From contig CBDDEH010000003.1 of NCBI GenBank assembly GCA_965226865.1, positions 310,001 through 374,000 on the forward strand: 64,000 nucleotides of DNA, in the 5' to 3' direction. Both the position numbers and the translations under genes were made by a program. The DNA is from CBDDEH01 sp965226865. Its GTDB lineage: Bacteria; Chloroflexota; Dehalococcoidia; Lucifugimonadales; JAGWBF01. Below the pieces are notes generated by a model. It was given only the letters and a program-made list of their open reading frames with translations. It was not told where the DNA came from and made no database searches. Below, piece by piece: positions 25,570 to 34,243 of the stretch (within the stretch, counting starts at the first letter, position 1; the number at the start of each line of letters is the position of its first letter).

Positions 25570-26250
25570 GTGGAAATAGATATCAGCGAAAACTTCTATC
25601 GTAAATATGCCCAGAGGTATGCGGAAGTGAGTCAGCAGAGACTCCAATCAATCTATCTTGACTCATCCCACACGGCCTTCCGTGACGACCAGGACAAGAT
25701 GGATTTCTTGCCTCAGGTCATCCCGGGACCAAGGGGTTTAGACACAGGCTTTGGCGCGGCTGCCAGGGACATGGCATATTTTCAAAGCCGCGAACTAGAC
25801 GTATACGGAATCGATGCGATAAAGGAAAACGTGGAAGTCGCGTCTATGTTAAACCCAGACTTACGAGGTCGTCTTTTGATCGCGAATCTCAAGCACGCCA
25901 TCCCATTCGACGACAGGGTATTCGACTTCGTGGTCAATAATGCCGTTATTCAGCATATCGACGCTGAAACAGTTACTCAGCATGTTTTATTGGAGTTCCA
26001 CCGGGTGCTGCGTCCCGGTGGCGTTCTTCTATTGGCTTTCAAGCGCGGTAATGGTGTGCTCACGGTGTATGATCCCCATTTCGAGACGCATCGTACCTTC
26101 CAGCTATTCGACGAACAGGAGCTGCTTTCCAGGCTGGTTGACATAGGATTCGAGCCCATCGAAATAGTGGATGATCATGACATGATCCACTACGTGGACG
26201 GCAAAGGCGCCGAGCTGTGTATCCTCTACCTCCGTAAAGTGCCCCAGTAG
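25570..26250 (+). CDS. SAM-dependent methyltransferase, class I (type 11)
   Basis: 226 aa from GTG 25570, with GGGG about ten bases upstream. Seen: SAM-binding motif I in PRGLDTGFGAAARDMAYF, the acidic end of strand 2 LDVYGIDAIKEN, then IPFDDRVFDFVVNNAVIQHI and the post-motif HRVLRPGGVLLLAFKRG. These identify a Rossmann-fold methyltransferase of the ubiE/type 11 group. No accepting substrate can be inferred. It stands alone, followed by a strong terminator hairpin at 26281-26312. Confidence 0.88.
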   Translation: MEIDISENFYRKYAQRYAEVSQQRLQSIYLDSSHTAFRDDQDKMDFLPQVIPGPRGLDTGFGAAARDMAYFQSRELDVYGIDAIKENVEVASMLNPDLRGRLLIANLKHAIPFDDRVFDFVVNNAVIQHIDAETVTQHVLLEFHRVLRPGGVLLLAFKRGNGVLTVYDPHFETHRTFQLFDEQELLSRLVDIGFEPIEIVDDHDMIHYVDGKGAELCILYLRKVPQ

Positions 26251-26280
26251 CTTCGACTCGTTAGAACTGGTTTGAAAACC

Positions 26281-26312
26281 TAAAGCCTCCGGCAGGTACG
26301 CCGGAGGCTTTA
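26281..26312. terminator. Bidirectional intrinsic terminator
   Basis: A 13-bp perfect stem TAAAGCCTCCGGC (26281-26293) / GCCGGAGGCTTTA (26300-26312) with a 6-nt loop, followed by TTATT on the plus side and preceded by an A-run partner on the other. It sits between the convergent methyltransferase and SDR genes and abuts the SDR stop codon. Confidence 0.85.
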
Positions 26313-27071
26313 TTATTGGGCGGTGATACCGCCATCCACTCCAAGCTCTTGCCCTGTAACGAAGGCGGATTCATCCGAAGCCAGAAAAAGTACTGCGTAA
26401 GCGATATCTTCCGATCTTCCCCACTTACCCAAAGGTATACGCTTCAGCCTCTCCTCGTCGGTACCGCCCTTGCCGGCCAACGCCTCGGCCATCGCTTCAG
26501 TATAAATGTGGCCTGGATAAATGGAGTTGCACCTGATGTTTTCTTGTGCGTAATGAATGGCCGTGTTTCGCGACATGGCGCGAACGGCTCCCTTACTGGC
26601 TGTATAAGTGACCCCTCCCGTAGGACTGCCGACGTGGGCCGCCATAGACGTTATATTGACGATTGAGCCTCCTCCCGACTTCCTCATGGCTGGAACGGCG
26701 TGCTTGATGCCGAGGAACGCCCCCCGTGCGTTTACTGCCATAACGGTGTCCCAATCTTCTATGGTGGCGGTTTCCACGAGATCGAAGGAGTGCATGGCCG
26801 CGTTGTTGACGAGTATGTCCAACTTCCCATATTTGGTCAGGGCGGTACGGATAACCTCCTGCCAGTCTGACTCTTGACTTATGTCCAGGTGAATGTAGGT
26901 AGAGTCCATGCCCGACGCGTTGATCTCCATTTCAACCTGACTGCCCTGATCGTCCCGCAAGTCCCCGAATACTACCTTTGCGCCTTCCCTTGCGAACAAC
27001 CTGGCTGTTGCAGCCCCCATGCTCCGGGCGCCGCCGGTTACTATGGCAACTTTTCCATCTACCCTTCCCAT
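26313..27071 (-). CDS. Short-chain dehydrogenase/reductase (SDR)
   Basis: 252 aa. Seen: VTGGARSMGAATARLF (glycine motif with Ser-Met replacing the more usual xGIG), GDLRDDQG after strand 2 pointing to NAD, VNNAAMHSF, catalytic Ser in ITSMAAHVGSP, Tyr/Lys in VTYTASKGAVRA, and terminal GQELGVDGGITAQ. NAD-dependent oxidoreductase, 3-alpha/20-beta-hydroxysteroid-dehydrogenase-like. Divergent from the asparaginase gene; the leader of that gene overlaps this gene's 5' end region. Confidence 0.92.
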   Translation of the reverse strand: MGRVDGKVAIVTGGARSMGAATARLFAREGAKVVFGDLRDDQGSQVEMEINASGMDSTYIHLDISQESDWQEVIRTALTKYGKLDILVNNAAMHSFDLVETATIEDWDTVMAVNARGAFLGIKHAVPAMRKSGGGSIVNITSMAAHVGSPTGGVTYTASKGAVRAMSRNTAIHYAQENIRCNSIYPGHIYTEAMAEALAGKGGTDEERLKRIPLGKWGRSEDIAYAVLFLASDESAFVTGQELGVDGGITAQ

Positions 27072-27229
27072 GTGTGGTCCCTCCTAACATGTGGGATCAA
27101 CGTTATGGCTCCGGCGAGTTAATATATCAGCAATCCGGCAAACCAACAAATTTCCGACGAGTCATATATCTGTGGACAACTTCTGGCCATGACGTTATGC
27201 TAGACGCCGATCGCGATCCGGAGGTAATC

Positions 27230-28249
27230 ATGACTTCTAACCCAAAGCCGCTCGTCTATTTGGTCGGCACGGGAGGCACGATAGCCGTAAATGCGGATGA
27301 CCGTACGGACTACACCGACTACGTGTACGTCTGGGGCCAGGGCAAATATTTCACCATTGAGCAACTGGTTGACCGTATTCCGGAGGTGAAGGAGTTCGCT
27401 CGGGTGAAAGCAGAGCAGTTCGCGAATCTCGGAAGCACCGGGATATATTCTTCCCATCTGCTGGAGATGGCGAGGTACATCAACCGAATATTCGATGATG
27501 ACCGGGATGCCGCCGGTCTTGTCCTGACACATGGGACCGCCACTTTGGAAGAAACGGCCTACTTCCTTAACCTGACGGTAAAAAGCGATAAGCCGGTCGT
27601 CGTCACAGGTTCCATGAGACCACCCAGCGCGTATTCATCAGACACCGAGATAAACCTCATCGACTCGATACGAGTAGCCTGTGATCCCGAAGCCAAGGGG
27701 AAAGGTGTGCTTACGCTTCTTAATAACGAGATACAAGCGGCAAGGGACGTTACCAAGACCAATACTTTTCGGTTGGAGACCTTCCAAAGCCGCGAGTTTG
27801 GGGTTCTCGGCTACGCGGATTCCGATCATCAGGTTGTTTTTTATCGTACGCCGATCCGGAGGCACACTTATCTCACCGAGTTCGATGTGAACAACATCGA
27901 TGAGCTGTCCAGGGTGGACATCGTCAATGCCTACCTCGGCGCCGACGGCCTGTTGGTTCGCACTCTTATCGATGCCGGGGTTCCAGGGTTTGTCGTCTCC
28001 AGCCTAGGGTCTGGTGCTACTCCACCCAAGTTCATGGAGGCTCTGAAAGAGGCTCTGGAAAAGGGAATGGTCGTGGTGATGAGCACGCAGACCGGCAGTG
28101 GTAGGGTGGCTATGACCAGGGAGTTCGAGGATTTGGGAATCGTAGTCTCGGACAATCTTACCCCCAGAAAGGCGCGTATTTTGCTGATGCTAGCTCTGTC
28201 CGTCACAAAAGACATCGGCCGCATACAAGAAATGATGAATAGCTACTAG
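27230..28249 (+). CDS. L-asparaginase (bacterial type II-like)
   Basis: 339 aa from ATG 27230, preceded by GGAGGT; the frame is open further upstream to 26978 but that part overlaps the SDR gene and lacks similarity. Seen: the first catalytic Thr in LVGTGGTIAVNA (family TGGTI), then GLVLTHGTATLEETAYFLNL with the second Thr (HGTxTxEET) and VVVTGSMRPPSAYSSD. Hydrolyses asparagine, and often glutamine or N-acyl amides, to the acid and ammonia. No signal peptide, so probably cytosolic. Followed after 14 bp by a hydantoinase gene, suggesting an amide/cyclic-amide degradation operon. Confidence 0.92.
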   Translation: MTSNPKPLVYLVGTGGTIAVNADDRTDYTDYVYVWGQGKYFTIEQLVDRIPEVKEFARVKAEQFANLGSTGIYSSHLLEMARYINRIFDDDRDAAGLVLTHGTATLEETAYFLNLTVKSDKPVVVTGSMRPPSAYSSDTEINLIDSIRVACDPEAKGKGVLTLLNNEIQAARDVTKTNTFRLETFQSREFGVLGYADSDHQVVFYRTPIRRHTYLTEFDVNNIDELSRVDIVNAYLGADGLLVRTLIDAGVPGFVVSSLGSGATPPKFMEALKEALEKGMVVVMSTQTGSGRVAMTREFEDLGIVVSDNLTPRKARILLMLALSVTKDIGRIQEMMNSY

Positions 28250-28263
28250 CCGGGAGGTGCGGG

Positions 28264-29688
28264 TTGATAGACTTGGTCATTAAGGGCGGAACGGTGGTCA
28301 CTCCTTCGGGTGTGGGGCAGTGGGATGTGGCGGTGGTAAACGGCAAGGTCGCAGCGATTACCGACCCAAACGTACTCTCAGAAGATATTGGGAAGATTAT
28401 CGACGCAACGGGCAAGATAGTGGTTCCCGGTGGAATAGAACCCCATGCGCACGTGGCAACGCAGGTTGTATTTGGCAACAGGGAAGCGGAAACAGCCCCT
28501 CCCGAGCAGATTAGCGCGGCCGCAATCTGGGGAGGGACTACAACTGTAACGGACTTCGCAACCCGCTGGACCGATGTTGATTTGTTCAACTGTATCGAGG
28601 TTCGCAACTCGCGGTGGAAGGGCAACGCCTATTGCGACTATTCCTATCATCCAATGTTGCTTGGAGACGTACCTGAATACATCATCGAGCAAATTCCAGA
28701 GCTGATCAAAGCAGGATTCCCCACCTTCAAATTGTTCACCACCCATGTATTCGACCGGCCAGAGATGCAGGGCGCCATGATGGGGATGGGCAGAATATCC
28801 GCCTTAATGGAAAAAGCCGCGGAAAACGACGGCCTGATAATGGTTCACGCCGAGGACGATGACATAGTCCAGTATATGTACCAAAAGCTGGCCAAGGAAG
28901 AGCGAACAGAGTGGTTCAACGTGCATGAGGTTCATAACAACCTGTCTGAGCACCTATCTTTCCGGCGGGTGATCGATCTGGCCAAATGGACTGGCGCCGC
29001 AACTTACTTTGTCCATGTCAGTGCGAAAGAGGGGGTCAGGTCTATTAAGCAAGCCCGTGAGCAGGGGTTGCCTATATACGGGGAAACATTACACAACTAC
29101 CTCTGCTTCACCTCTAAGGACTACAAAAAGGCCGATGGCGCCAAATATCATACTTACCCCGCTCTGAAGACTGAAGACGACCGGCTCGCCCTATGGAGTG
29201 GCCTGCTAGACAGCGGTATTAGTACCGTGGGTACCGACGAGTACTGCGTCAACCTGGAGCTCAAGCTAATAGGAAGGACTATTTCAGACGTGACCGGTGG
29301 CCACAATGGGACCGAAACTAGGATGGGCATAACCTTCAGCGAGGGTGTATCCAAGCGTGGGATGCCGCTGCAGCGGTTTGTTGATGTGACATCCACAAAC
29401 GCGGCAAAGCTACTGGGGTACTATCCGCGTAAGGGCGCGATCCTGCCCGGAAGCGACGCCGATATAGTCCTCATCGACCCTAACCTGCGCAAAACCCTGT
29501 CTATGAATAACCTTCATCAAAGTGACTACAGCATCTGGGATGGGTGGGAGGTACAGGGCTGGCCGGTGACGACCATCCTGCGTGGGAAGGTAGTCGTCGA
29601 CAACGGTCAATTCCTGGGAAGCCCGCAAGATGGCCAGTTCATACCGAGGAAGATAGACTCGGAAGTACTACGCAGGCCGGTGTGCTAA
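28264..29688 (+). CDS. Dihydropyrimidinase/hydantoinase-family amidohydrolase
   Basis: 474 aa from TTG 28264 with GGGAGGTG just upstream. Seen: VIKGGTVVTPSGVGQWDVAV, the metal ligands in GGIEPHAHVATQ (HxH), the Lys in FPTFKLFTTH expected to be carboxylated, His residues in YFVHVSAKEG and GETLHNYLCF, and Asp in STVGTDEYCVN. This is the full cyclic-amidohydrolase metal set. Opens dihydropyrimidine or hydantoin rings to N-carbamoyl acids. Downstream partner of the asparaginase gene. Stop overlaps the convergent amidohydrolase gene by four bases. Confidence 0.92.
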   Translation: MIDLVIKGGTVVTPSGVGQWDVAVVNGKVAAITDPNVLSEDIGKIIDATGKIVVPGGIEPHAHVATQVVFGNREAETAPPEQISAAAIWGGTTTVTDFATRWTDVDLFNCIEVRNSRWKGNAYCDYSYHPMLLGDVPEYIIEQIPELIKAGFPTFKLFTTHVFDRPEMQGAMMGMGRISALMEKAAENDGLIMVHAEDDDIVQYMYQKLAKEERTEWFNVHEVHNNLSEHLSFRRVIDLAKWTGAATYFVHVSAKEGVRSIKQAREQGLPIYGETLHNYLCFTSKDYKKADGAKYHTYPALKTEDDRLALWSGLLDSGISTVGTDEYCVNLELKLIGRTISDVTGGHNGTETRMGITFSEGVSKRGMPLQRFVDVTSTNAAKLLGYYPRKGAILPGSDADIVLIDPNLRKTLSMNNLHQSDYSIWDGWEVQGWPVTTILRGKVVVDNGQFLGSPQDGQFIPRKIDSEVLRRPVC

Positions 29689-30908
29689 GCGGAGCTTGGC
29701 AACGGCTCGACAGCGGGCGGCGTCCAGCCCCAGGGATATGGTGGCTCTCCTAGCTCGAGGACTTCACCGCCCTTGACTGTGAACACCGGTGCGATGGCCT
29801 TTGAACCTATCCGGTTGTTTCCTAAGACGTCGGCCAGTTCGTACTCGCTATCCGACACTTCGAGGATGGAGATATCGGCTTCCCTGCCAACCGCCAGGCT
29901 TCCAGCGCTGTCTTCGATCCCGATAGCCTTCGCTGGGGTTGTGGTGGTCATACGGATCACGTCGTCTAACGAGAACCCAATAGCTAGGAAGTAAGAGGCG
30001 AACTCTATCAAGCCCCTGTGCCCGACCTGCTGGTGGATGCCGAAACCAAAGCCCGGCTGAATCTCAAGGTCGGAGCTAATTGTGTCAGGTTTGATTCCCT
30101 GGCTCAAAACGGCGTCAACCACTTCCCAGCTAAAGTTGAATGAGCCGTAGCCTGGGTCTAGGATTACGCCTCGCTCTTTGGCTTCCGTTAGATCAGGCCA
30201 TACCTTCCCGTCCGAATCTAAGGCTCCCCCGTTAAGGGGAGTGAACATATGAGTGATGATGTCCCCTGGGTCCATCATGGAAAGGCCCCATTTTGTCATC
30301 TCGGGGGGAGTCGGCGCCATGGCCTTGGGGCCAGTGTCTCCGATGTGCATCAGGATAGGGACGCCAGCCTCCCGGGCAACCTGCTTTGCATCCTCGAGGA
30401 ATCTCCTTCCCCATATCGTGACCATACGCGGCGAAAAAGTAACCTTTACCCCTTTGACGAGGTCTGGGTTCTCTTTAGCGATGCGGATCGAACCTTCGAT
30501 GTCTGCCGTCCACTTGGATGGGTCCATCTCATTAAGGTGGCTATCCGAGTAGATATTGATGAACGGGTATACACTCGTCTTGGCCCGGGGCAGGACCCAA
30601 TCGCAGAAGTCCTGGAAGTCTCCGGTGCCGGGCCCTCCGGCGTCGACCACGGTAGTGATACCGGCATACACGCCAGCGTTGTCTGGGTGGTTGACGTTGT
30701 GGCCCGTATGAAAGACGTGGGTGTGGAGGTCGATCAGGCCGGGGGTTACGATCTTCCCGGTTACGTCCACGACCTTAGCAGCTTCTGATAACGAAATCGA
30801 AGGAGCAAGCTTCGCTATCTTGCCTTTTGTGACAGCTAGATCGAGTCTGGCATGTATGCTCTGGGAAGGGTCTATCACAGTCCCGCCGATTAATACCAGG
30901 TCGCACAT
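29685..30908 (-). CDS. Dihydroorotase/D-aminoacylase-like metal-dependent amidohydrolase
   Basis: 407 aa. Seen: LVLIGGTVIDPSQSIHARLD, VTPGLIDLHTHVFHTGH (HxH metal ligands), VKGVKVTFSPRM (Lys as possible bridging carbamate), PILMHIGDTGP, DIITHMFTPLNGG, and TISSDLEIQPGFG (Asp). All binuclear-site ligands are in order. Similar proteins are annotated as deacetylases or dihydroorotases acting on N-acyl or cyclic amides. Transcribed toward the hydantoinase gene, with the cysteine-dioxygenase-like gene 21 bp upstream in the same direction. Substrate unresolved. Confidence 0.9.
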   Translation of the reverse strand: MCDLVLIGGTVIDPSQSIHARLDLAVTKGKIAKLAPSISLSEAAKVVDVTGKIVTPGLIDLHTHVFHTGHNVNHPDNAGVYAGITTVVDAGGPGTGDFQDFCDWVLPRAKTSVYPFINIYSDSHLNEMDPSKWTADIEGSIRIAKENPDLVKGVKVTFSPRMVTIWGRRFLEDAKQVAREAGVPILMHIGDTGPKAMAPTPPEMTKWGLSMMDPGDIITHMFTPLNGGALDSDGKVWPDLTEAKERGVILDPGYGSFNFSWEVVDAVLSQGIKPDTISSDLEIQPGFGFGIHQQVGHRGLIEFASYFLAIGFSLDDVIRMTTTTPAKAIGIEDSAGSLAVGREADISILEVSDSEYELADVLGNNRIGSKAIAPVFTVKGGEVLELGEPPYPWGWTPPAVEPLPSSA

Positions 30909-30929
30909 TATTGACCTCCGTGCCGGGCC

Positions 30930-31511
30930 TTATCCCGAAGGTTTCGAGAGTACCACGTCCCGTACCCTCCACTCGGGGGTAAAGTAGTGACGGTCGATCT
31001 TGAGAACCGACCGGCCGAACAGTGCCATTATCCAAAATGAGTCCCCGATGGGCTCGTGACCGTGAATATCACCTGGAGGGTCGGTTATAAAGGTGGCATC
31101 CCCAGGGTTTAAGATCTGGTACTCCAGTAGTTCCAGCTTGGCGTGACCGGGATCCGCTCCGTCATCGATGCGACGCCAGGTGGTGTATTTTTCGCGGCCT
31201 ATATAAGCACAGAACACACCCCAAGAGCCGTGGTTATGCACTTCGTTTCCGCTGTGTCCCTTGGGGAACTCCCCAAGGCCTAGATGGAGAGAGCTATCTG
31301 GTTCCATGTGTAGCCGTACTGCCTGTCTGGCGTTTATTCCTGATAGCTCCTCACCCAAGTCTATAAGGTCTTCACGACGGCTTAATCGGCTCATACGCTC
31401 GGCTATCTCACTAAGAATCGACTCTGTGACGTCATAACCCGGAGTTAGTTTTTTTACGTCAGCGATGAACTGCTCTACCGTGTAATCTGAGGGGAGCCGA
31501 AGGTATGCCAT
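30930..31511 (-). CDS. Cysteine-dioxygenase-type cupin protein
   Basis: 193 aa from ATG 31511, which has GGAGG at ideal distance; the frame opens earlier at a TTG but that start lacks a ribosome site. Seen: a cupin core with NEVHNHGSWGVFCAYIGRE (HxH and a distal Glu, with a Cys three residues after Trp), then ILNPGDATFITDPPGDIHGH supplying the third His. This matches the cysteine dioxygenase/3-mercaptopropionate dioxygenase-like branch of the cupins, non-haem Fe(II) enzymes that oxidise thiols to sulfinates. The HNHGSWGV context is typical of less characterised members. Likely co-transcribed with the amidohydrolase. Substrate unknown. Confidence 0.78.
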   Translation of the reverse strand: MAYLRLPSDYTVEQFIADVKKLTPGYDVTESILSEIAERMSRLSRREDLIDLGEELSGINARQAVRLHMEPDSSLHLGLGEFPKGHSGNEVHNHGSWGVFCAYIGREKYTTWRRIDDGADPGHAKLELLEYQILNPGDATFITDPPGDIHGHEPIGDSFWIMALFGRSVLKIDRHYFTPEWRVRDVVLSKPSG

Positions 31512-31641
31512 AAAACCTCCAGACAAGCAGTATTCGAATAGATATCTATATCTGAATTTAACATATTTGCCCGTTGCCGTCTATGAGCTGAGTATCGGTG
31601 TTGAGCCCGGCAGGCAAAGCTGCTCTCGTTCATAATGATGG

Positions 31642-32669
31642 GTGACACTTAGAATAGTGTCATTATGAAGATAGTAGGAGCAAGAGGACGTGGAGCAAAG
31701 AGTATAAGTAGGGTTCAAGAGCTGTCGAGGATGGCTAGGCAGCGCCTGAAGTGGATGGATTACTACCTAGATTATGAGAACAATGCCTCTCTGACCTGCC
31801 GTTACTTCGGGATCAGCCGTCAGACCTTCTATAGGTGGAAGCGAAGGTACAATCCCAGGGACCTGAGGAGCTTGGAGGAGAGGAGCCACAGGCCCAGGCG
31901 CTTACGTCAGCCCACCTGGTCTGGGGAGCTGGCCATAGCAGTATTTCATCTGAGGGAGCAGTACCCCAGGTGGGGCAAGGACAAGCTGATGGTTATGCTA
32001 CGGGAGCGAGGCTGGCAGGTCTCCACCTCTATGGTCGGACGTATACTGAGCTCACTGAAGGCCCGTGGGGTGCTCAAAGAACCCCATGCCGCTGGTATCT
32101 CCACTCGTAAGCGAGTGTGAAGACGCCCTTATGTTGTACGTAAGCCCAAAGGGTATGTTGTAAAGGAACCCGGGGACTTGGTGCAGGTGGACACCCTGGA
32201 TGTGCGGCCTCTCCCCGGCATGGCGCTGAAACACTTCACCGCCAGAGACGTGGTCTCCCGCTGGGATGTGGTAGAAGCCCACTCTAGAGCCACCGCCAGG
32301 ACAGCTGCAGGCTTCCTTGATGCCCTGCAAGCCCGGATGCCCTTCCCAGTACGAGCTATACAGGTGGACGGCGGCTCTGAGTTCCAGGCAGGCTTCGAGT
32401 CGGAATGCCAGCGCCGGGGCCTATTGCTCTTTGTCCTGCCACCCCGATCTCCTAAGCTCAACGGCTGTGTGGAACGGGCCCAGCGCACCCATACCGAAGA
32501 GTTCTATGAAGTTGCAGATTTCTCCCTGGACCTGGCCACCCTGAACCAGGAGCTCCAGGCTTGGGAACGAACCTATAACACTATCCGACCCCACCAGGCC
32601 CTGGGCTACCTCACTCCCCACCAATTCGTCACCCATTCCCAACATCAACGGAAGGAGGCCAAGTGTCAC
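31642..32669 (+). mobile_element. IS481-like insertion sequence
   Basis: About 1.03 kb bounded by the 9-bp inverted repeats GTGACACTT (31642-31650) and AAGTGTCAC (32661-32669). It holds one transposase gene whose stop lies at the right end. A clear target-site duplication could not be read, so the exact boundary may be off by a few bases. Confidence 0.78.
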
Positions 32670-32672
32670 TAA
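31665..32672 (+). pseudogene. IS481-family transposase with an in-frame TGA at a Trp position
   Basis: Two frame-matched pieces (31665-32120 and 32178-32672) form one 335-codon gene interrupted by TGA at 32118-32120. Seen: an N-terminal helix-turn-helix with CRYFGISRQTFYRWKRRY and a second HTH ending WQVSTSMVGRIL. The DDE core follows: LVQVDTLDVRPLPG, VDGGSEFQAGFESECQ, LPPRSPKLNGCVERAQRTH. The interruption reads RKRV-stop-RRPY, where relatives have Trp, so one base change TGG to TGA explains it. Not a selenocysteine candidate: no thiol role at this site. The element is probably inactive. Confidence 0.85.
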
Positions 32673-32751
32673 TCTACTGGACGAGTACAATACCTTGACA
32701 GGCGCGGTGAGCCTACTTAAGATTCCGACGAAGTAACTCAGCAGGATCGAT

Positions 32752-34173
32752 TTGATTAAACCAGAGGGGAAATACACCACGAAGCTGGCCGAGTTTGCAT
32801 CCGGCCTCGAATTCGATGATATACCACCCGGAATAGTGGAGCATGCCAAGCGCATCGCCCTGAACCAGCTAAGCACCTCTTTCTGGGGCTGGCGGATTAG
32901 CGCCGCAAGACTCGTCTACGACGTCATGAATCAGCTAGGCGGCGCTGAAGAGGCCAGCGTCATAGGAGCCGAGACCAGAATAGCGGCTCCTAATGCCGCC
33001 GCTATCAACGCCAGCTTATCGTGGGTCACGCATACGGACGACACCCATTCCGCCGCCGTGATTCATAGCGGCCATGCCACCCTCCAAACCGCCCTGGCCG
33101 AGAGCGAAGCCTTGGGATTAAGTGGGGCAGACCTGATCACAGCGATGGTCGCCGGCAACGAAGTGGGCATACGCATAGGACACGCCGTCTCGCCAGAGCA
33201 AGACCAGAAATACAACGCCAATACCCTGGGATGGTGGACGGAGCAGAAAAACGTTTTCTGTGCGGCCGTAACCAGTGGGAAGCTTCTAAAGCTAGAGGCC
33301 GATCAGATGAGACAGGCACTAGGTATTGCGGCGACTTCCTCTTCGGGTTTGCAGTGGACAGGTGCGTCGGCCCCGTATAGCGGTAACGTCTACGCGTGGG
33401 AGGCAGGCAAAGCCGTTCACGCGGGAATGTTGGCCGCTAGACTAGCTGCCAACGGGATGACCGACGGCCCAGAGCCTTTGGAGGGTGAAAAGGGTTGGGT
33501 ACGGGCCTACACAAACGGCCACGGGCGTGTCGAATGGCTGACGGAAGGGCTAGGTACGGAATATGAAACCGGTAACATCGCCCTGAAGACACGCTGCAGC
33601 TCCCACATGGTGCACTTACCCATAGACACAACGTACCAGCTTGTCAACGAGCATTCCATCGCTCCTGATCAGGTCGCGAAGGTTACAATTCGTGGTCAGC
33701 AATGGCTGGGAGATTATCTGTGGCGGCTGGATGTAAAGAACTACCAAGACGCTATTTTTAGCCTGCCATATTGTATAGCCCTCGTGATATTGGAACCGGG
33801 CCCGATGACCCTCCCCGATCAGGTTGTGAAATATATCGGAAGCCCTGCTATTGATGAGCTGATGACAAAGTGTGAACTGGAAGTCGACCCTGTTGTACAA
33901 ATACGCACCCAGATGCCCGCGAGAATCACTATTACCACGACCGACGGACGGGTGGTCTCCAAGGACAGTGGCGATATGGCGAGGGGCACCTACCCCGATC
34001 TGCCTCTTGAACAACACGAAATAGAGACCAAGTTTGGACAGGCGACGGAGGGATTCTTGGACTCTCGCAGCAAGAAGCGAGTTATCGAGTTGGTAGACCA
34101 ACTCGAACAACTGGAGACCGTCGAGGAGCTAACAGATCTGCTTCGTGTAGGTGCACGGGAAACCAGAGATTGA
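32752..34173 (+). CDS. MmgE/PrpD-family protein (2-methylcitrate-dehydratase-like)
   Basis: 473 aa from TTG 32752 with AGGA upstream. Seen: KLAEFASGLEFDDIPPGIVE, AINASLSWVTHTDDTHSAAV (the family's conserved helix with the T-H-x-D-D motif), IHSGHATLQTALAESEALG, YAWEAGKAVHAGMLAARLA, GWVRAYTNGHGR, and KTRCSSHMVHLPIDT. Full length for the MmgE/PrpD fold, which includes 2-methylcitrate dehydratase, cis-aconitate decarboxylase and iminodisuccinate epimerase. No prpB/prpC neighbours are present, so the methylcitrate role is not supported by context. Starts just after the IS481-like element, whose insertion may have removed its native promoter. Confidence 0.9.
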   Translation: MIKPEGKYTTKLAEFASGLEFDDIPPGIVEHAKRIALNQLSTSFWGWRISAARLVYDVMNQLGGAEEASVIGAETRIAAPNAAAINASLSWVTHTDDTHSAAVIHSGHATLQTALAESEALGLSGADLITAMVAGNEVGIRIGHAVSPEQDQKYNANTLGWWTEQKNVFCAAVTSGKLLKLEADQMRQALGIAATSSSGLQWTGASAPYSGNVYAWEAGKAVHAGMLAARLAANGMTDGPEPLEGEKGWVRAYTNGHGRVEWLTEGLGTEYETGNIALKTRCSSHMVHLPIDTTYQLVNEHSIAPDQVAKVTIRGQQWLGDYLWRLDVKNYQDAIFSLPYCIALVILEPGPMTLPDQVVKYIGSPAIDELMTKCELEVDPVVQIRTQMPARITITTTDGRVVSKDSGDMARGTYPDLPLEQHEIETKFGQATEGFLDSRSKKRVIELVDQLEQLETVEELTDLLRVGARETRD

Positions 34174-34243
34174 CTGCCAAAATAGTTTGTTATTACACTA
34201 GTAGGCGCTTCACCCGCATAGGCAAAGGCAAAGGAAGGGAACG

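Noticed and set aside
26978..27229. Upstream extension of the asparaginase frame
   Set aside because: Overlaps the divergent SDR gene, lacks family similarity, and the ATG at 27230 has a strong ribosome site.
32118..32120. In-frame TGA in the IS481 transposase as a possible Sec codon
   Set aside because: It replaces Trp, no redox function is expected, and a plain TGG-to-TGA change explains it.
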